Of a stretch of DNA of 14,421 bases, positions 14,272-14,421 are shown piece by piece (position 1 is the stretch's first letter; every line of letters starts with the position of its first letter). The stretch covers positions 1-14,421 of the forward strand of contig JAAEOI010000047.1 in NCBI GenBank assembly GCA_024244665.1. Reading direction: 5' to 3'. A model generated the notes under the pieces. That model was not told the DNA's origin. It did no database searches and saw only the letters and a program-made list of their open reading frames with translations. The translations under genes were made by a program, and so were the position numbers. Source of the DNA: Bacteroidota bacterium (GTDB lineage: Bacteria; Bacteroidota; Bacteroidia; Bacteroidales; GCA-2748055).

Positions 14272-14421
14272 ATGAAAATTACGAAGAAAACAATGAAAAA
14301 CCAATCTATTGTTGTTAAGTCCTCATTTCAACAAGTTGATGTTGCATCTTCTCTCAGCAGAAATCAAGCAAGCTTGGTTCTGCATTCGTTCATCGCAACA
14401 TTTACAGGCACTAACATCACA
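14272..14421 (+). CDS. Possible start of a plus-strand gene (3' partial, unrecognised)
   Basis: A frame opens at ATG 14272, directly after an in-frame TAG (14269-14271), and stays open for 50 codons to the window edge. It begins MKITKKTMKNQSIVVKSSFQ. No family is recognised. The minus strand has a competing frame of 32 residues from the edge (cysteine-rich, DVSACKCCDERMQNQ), so this may not be coding. The interval 14130-14271 shows no clear promoter or terminator for either direction. Confidence 0.25.
   Translation, partial: MKITKKTMKNQSIVVKSSFQQVDVASSLSRNQASLVLHSFIATFTGTNIT

Noticed and set aside
1..14421. CRISPR arrays, tRNA or rRNA genes, riboswitches
   Set aside because: No regularly spaced repeats, no cloverleaf or conserved rRNA segments, and no leader long enough to hold a known riboswitch were found by reading both strands.

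Overview
The window looks like chromosomal DNA from a member of the Bacteroidota, possibly a Marinilabiliales- or Bacteroidales-like anaerobe (inference). Several signs point this way. Promoter boxes fit the Bacteroidota TTG-N19-21-TAnnTTTG pattern. Strong Shine-Dalgarno sites are absent. Lipoprotein signals end in SC. There is a membrane-tethered SARP-type regulator with a beta-propeller ectodomain, a DUF1080 lipoprotein, and a Tat-exported Gfo/Idh/MocA oxidoreductase. No tRNA, rRNA, CRISPR array or replication origin was seen.

Layout. 2-2080 (+) is the 3' part of a membrane-spanning regulator (LamG-like and kelch-like outside, SARP/BTAD-like inside). It converges through a nested hairpin on a DUF1846 protein (2147-3661, -). 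Upstream of that lies an AAA+ ATPase with a DUF4143 nuclease-like C-terminus (3762-5009, -), preceded by two tandem 17-bp dyads, one of which supplies its -33 element. 5210-6130 (-) is a secreted protein of two NTF2/SnoaL-like domains with a clear promoter and a clear terminator. 6392-6982 (-) is an FmdE-like protein. 7109-8410 (-) is a six-hairpin glycoside-hydrolase-like lipoprotein, divergent from an MttB-superfamily methyltransferase (8565-9980, +). The methyltransferase meets a DUF1080 lipoprotein (9977-10642, -) tail to tail, with both stop codons inside one TTAA.

A 282-bp miniature IS200/IS605-type element (10687-10968) sits just upstream of the DUF1080 gene. It has matching subterminal hairpins and a 61-codon TnpA with an in-frame internal deletion. 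Beside it, 10987-11163 is an unrecognised coding-like remnant. The more AT-rich right end holds a two-gene unit on the minus strand: a Tat-signal Gfo/Idh/MocA oxidoreductase (12780-14129), then a membrane-anchored tetraheme cytochrome c fused to a sulfatase-modifying-factor-like domain (11191-12723). A short open frame runs off the right edge.

How it may fit together. The glycoside hydrolase, the DUF1080 protein (a family that includes 3-keto-glycoside-cleaving enzymes) and the Gfo/Idh/MocA oxidoreductase fit envelope carbohydrate processing. The pairing of an exported Gfo/Idh/MocA enzyme with a fused multiheme cytochrome is the most unusual feature. It suggests, without proving, that electrons from a periplasmic oxidation could enter a heme relay at the inner membrane. 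The MttB homologue has no corrinoid protein or reactivase nearby, so its methyl donor and acceptor cannot be told from this window.
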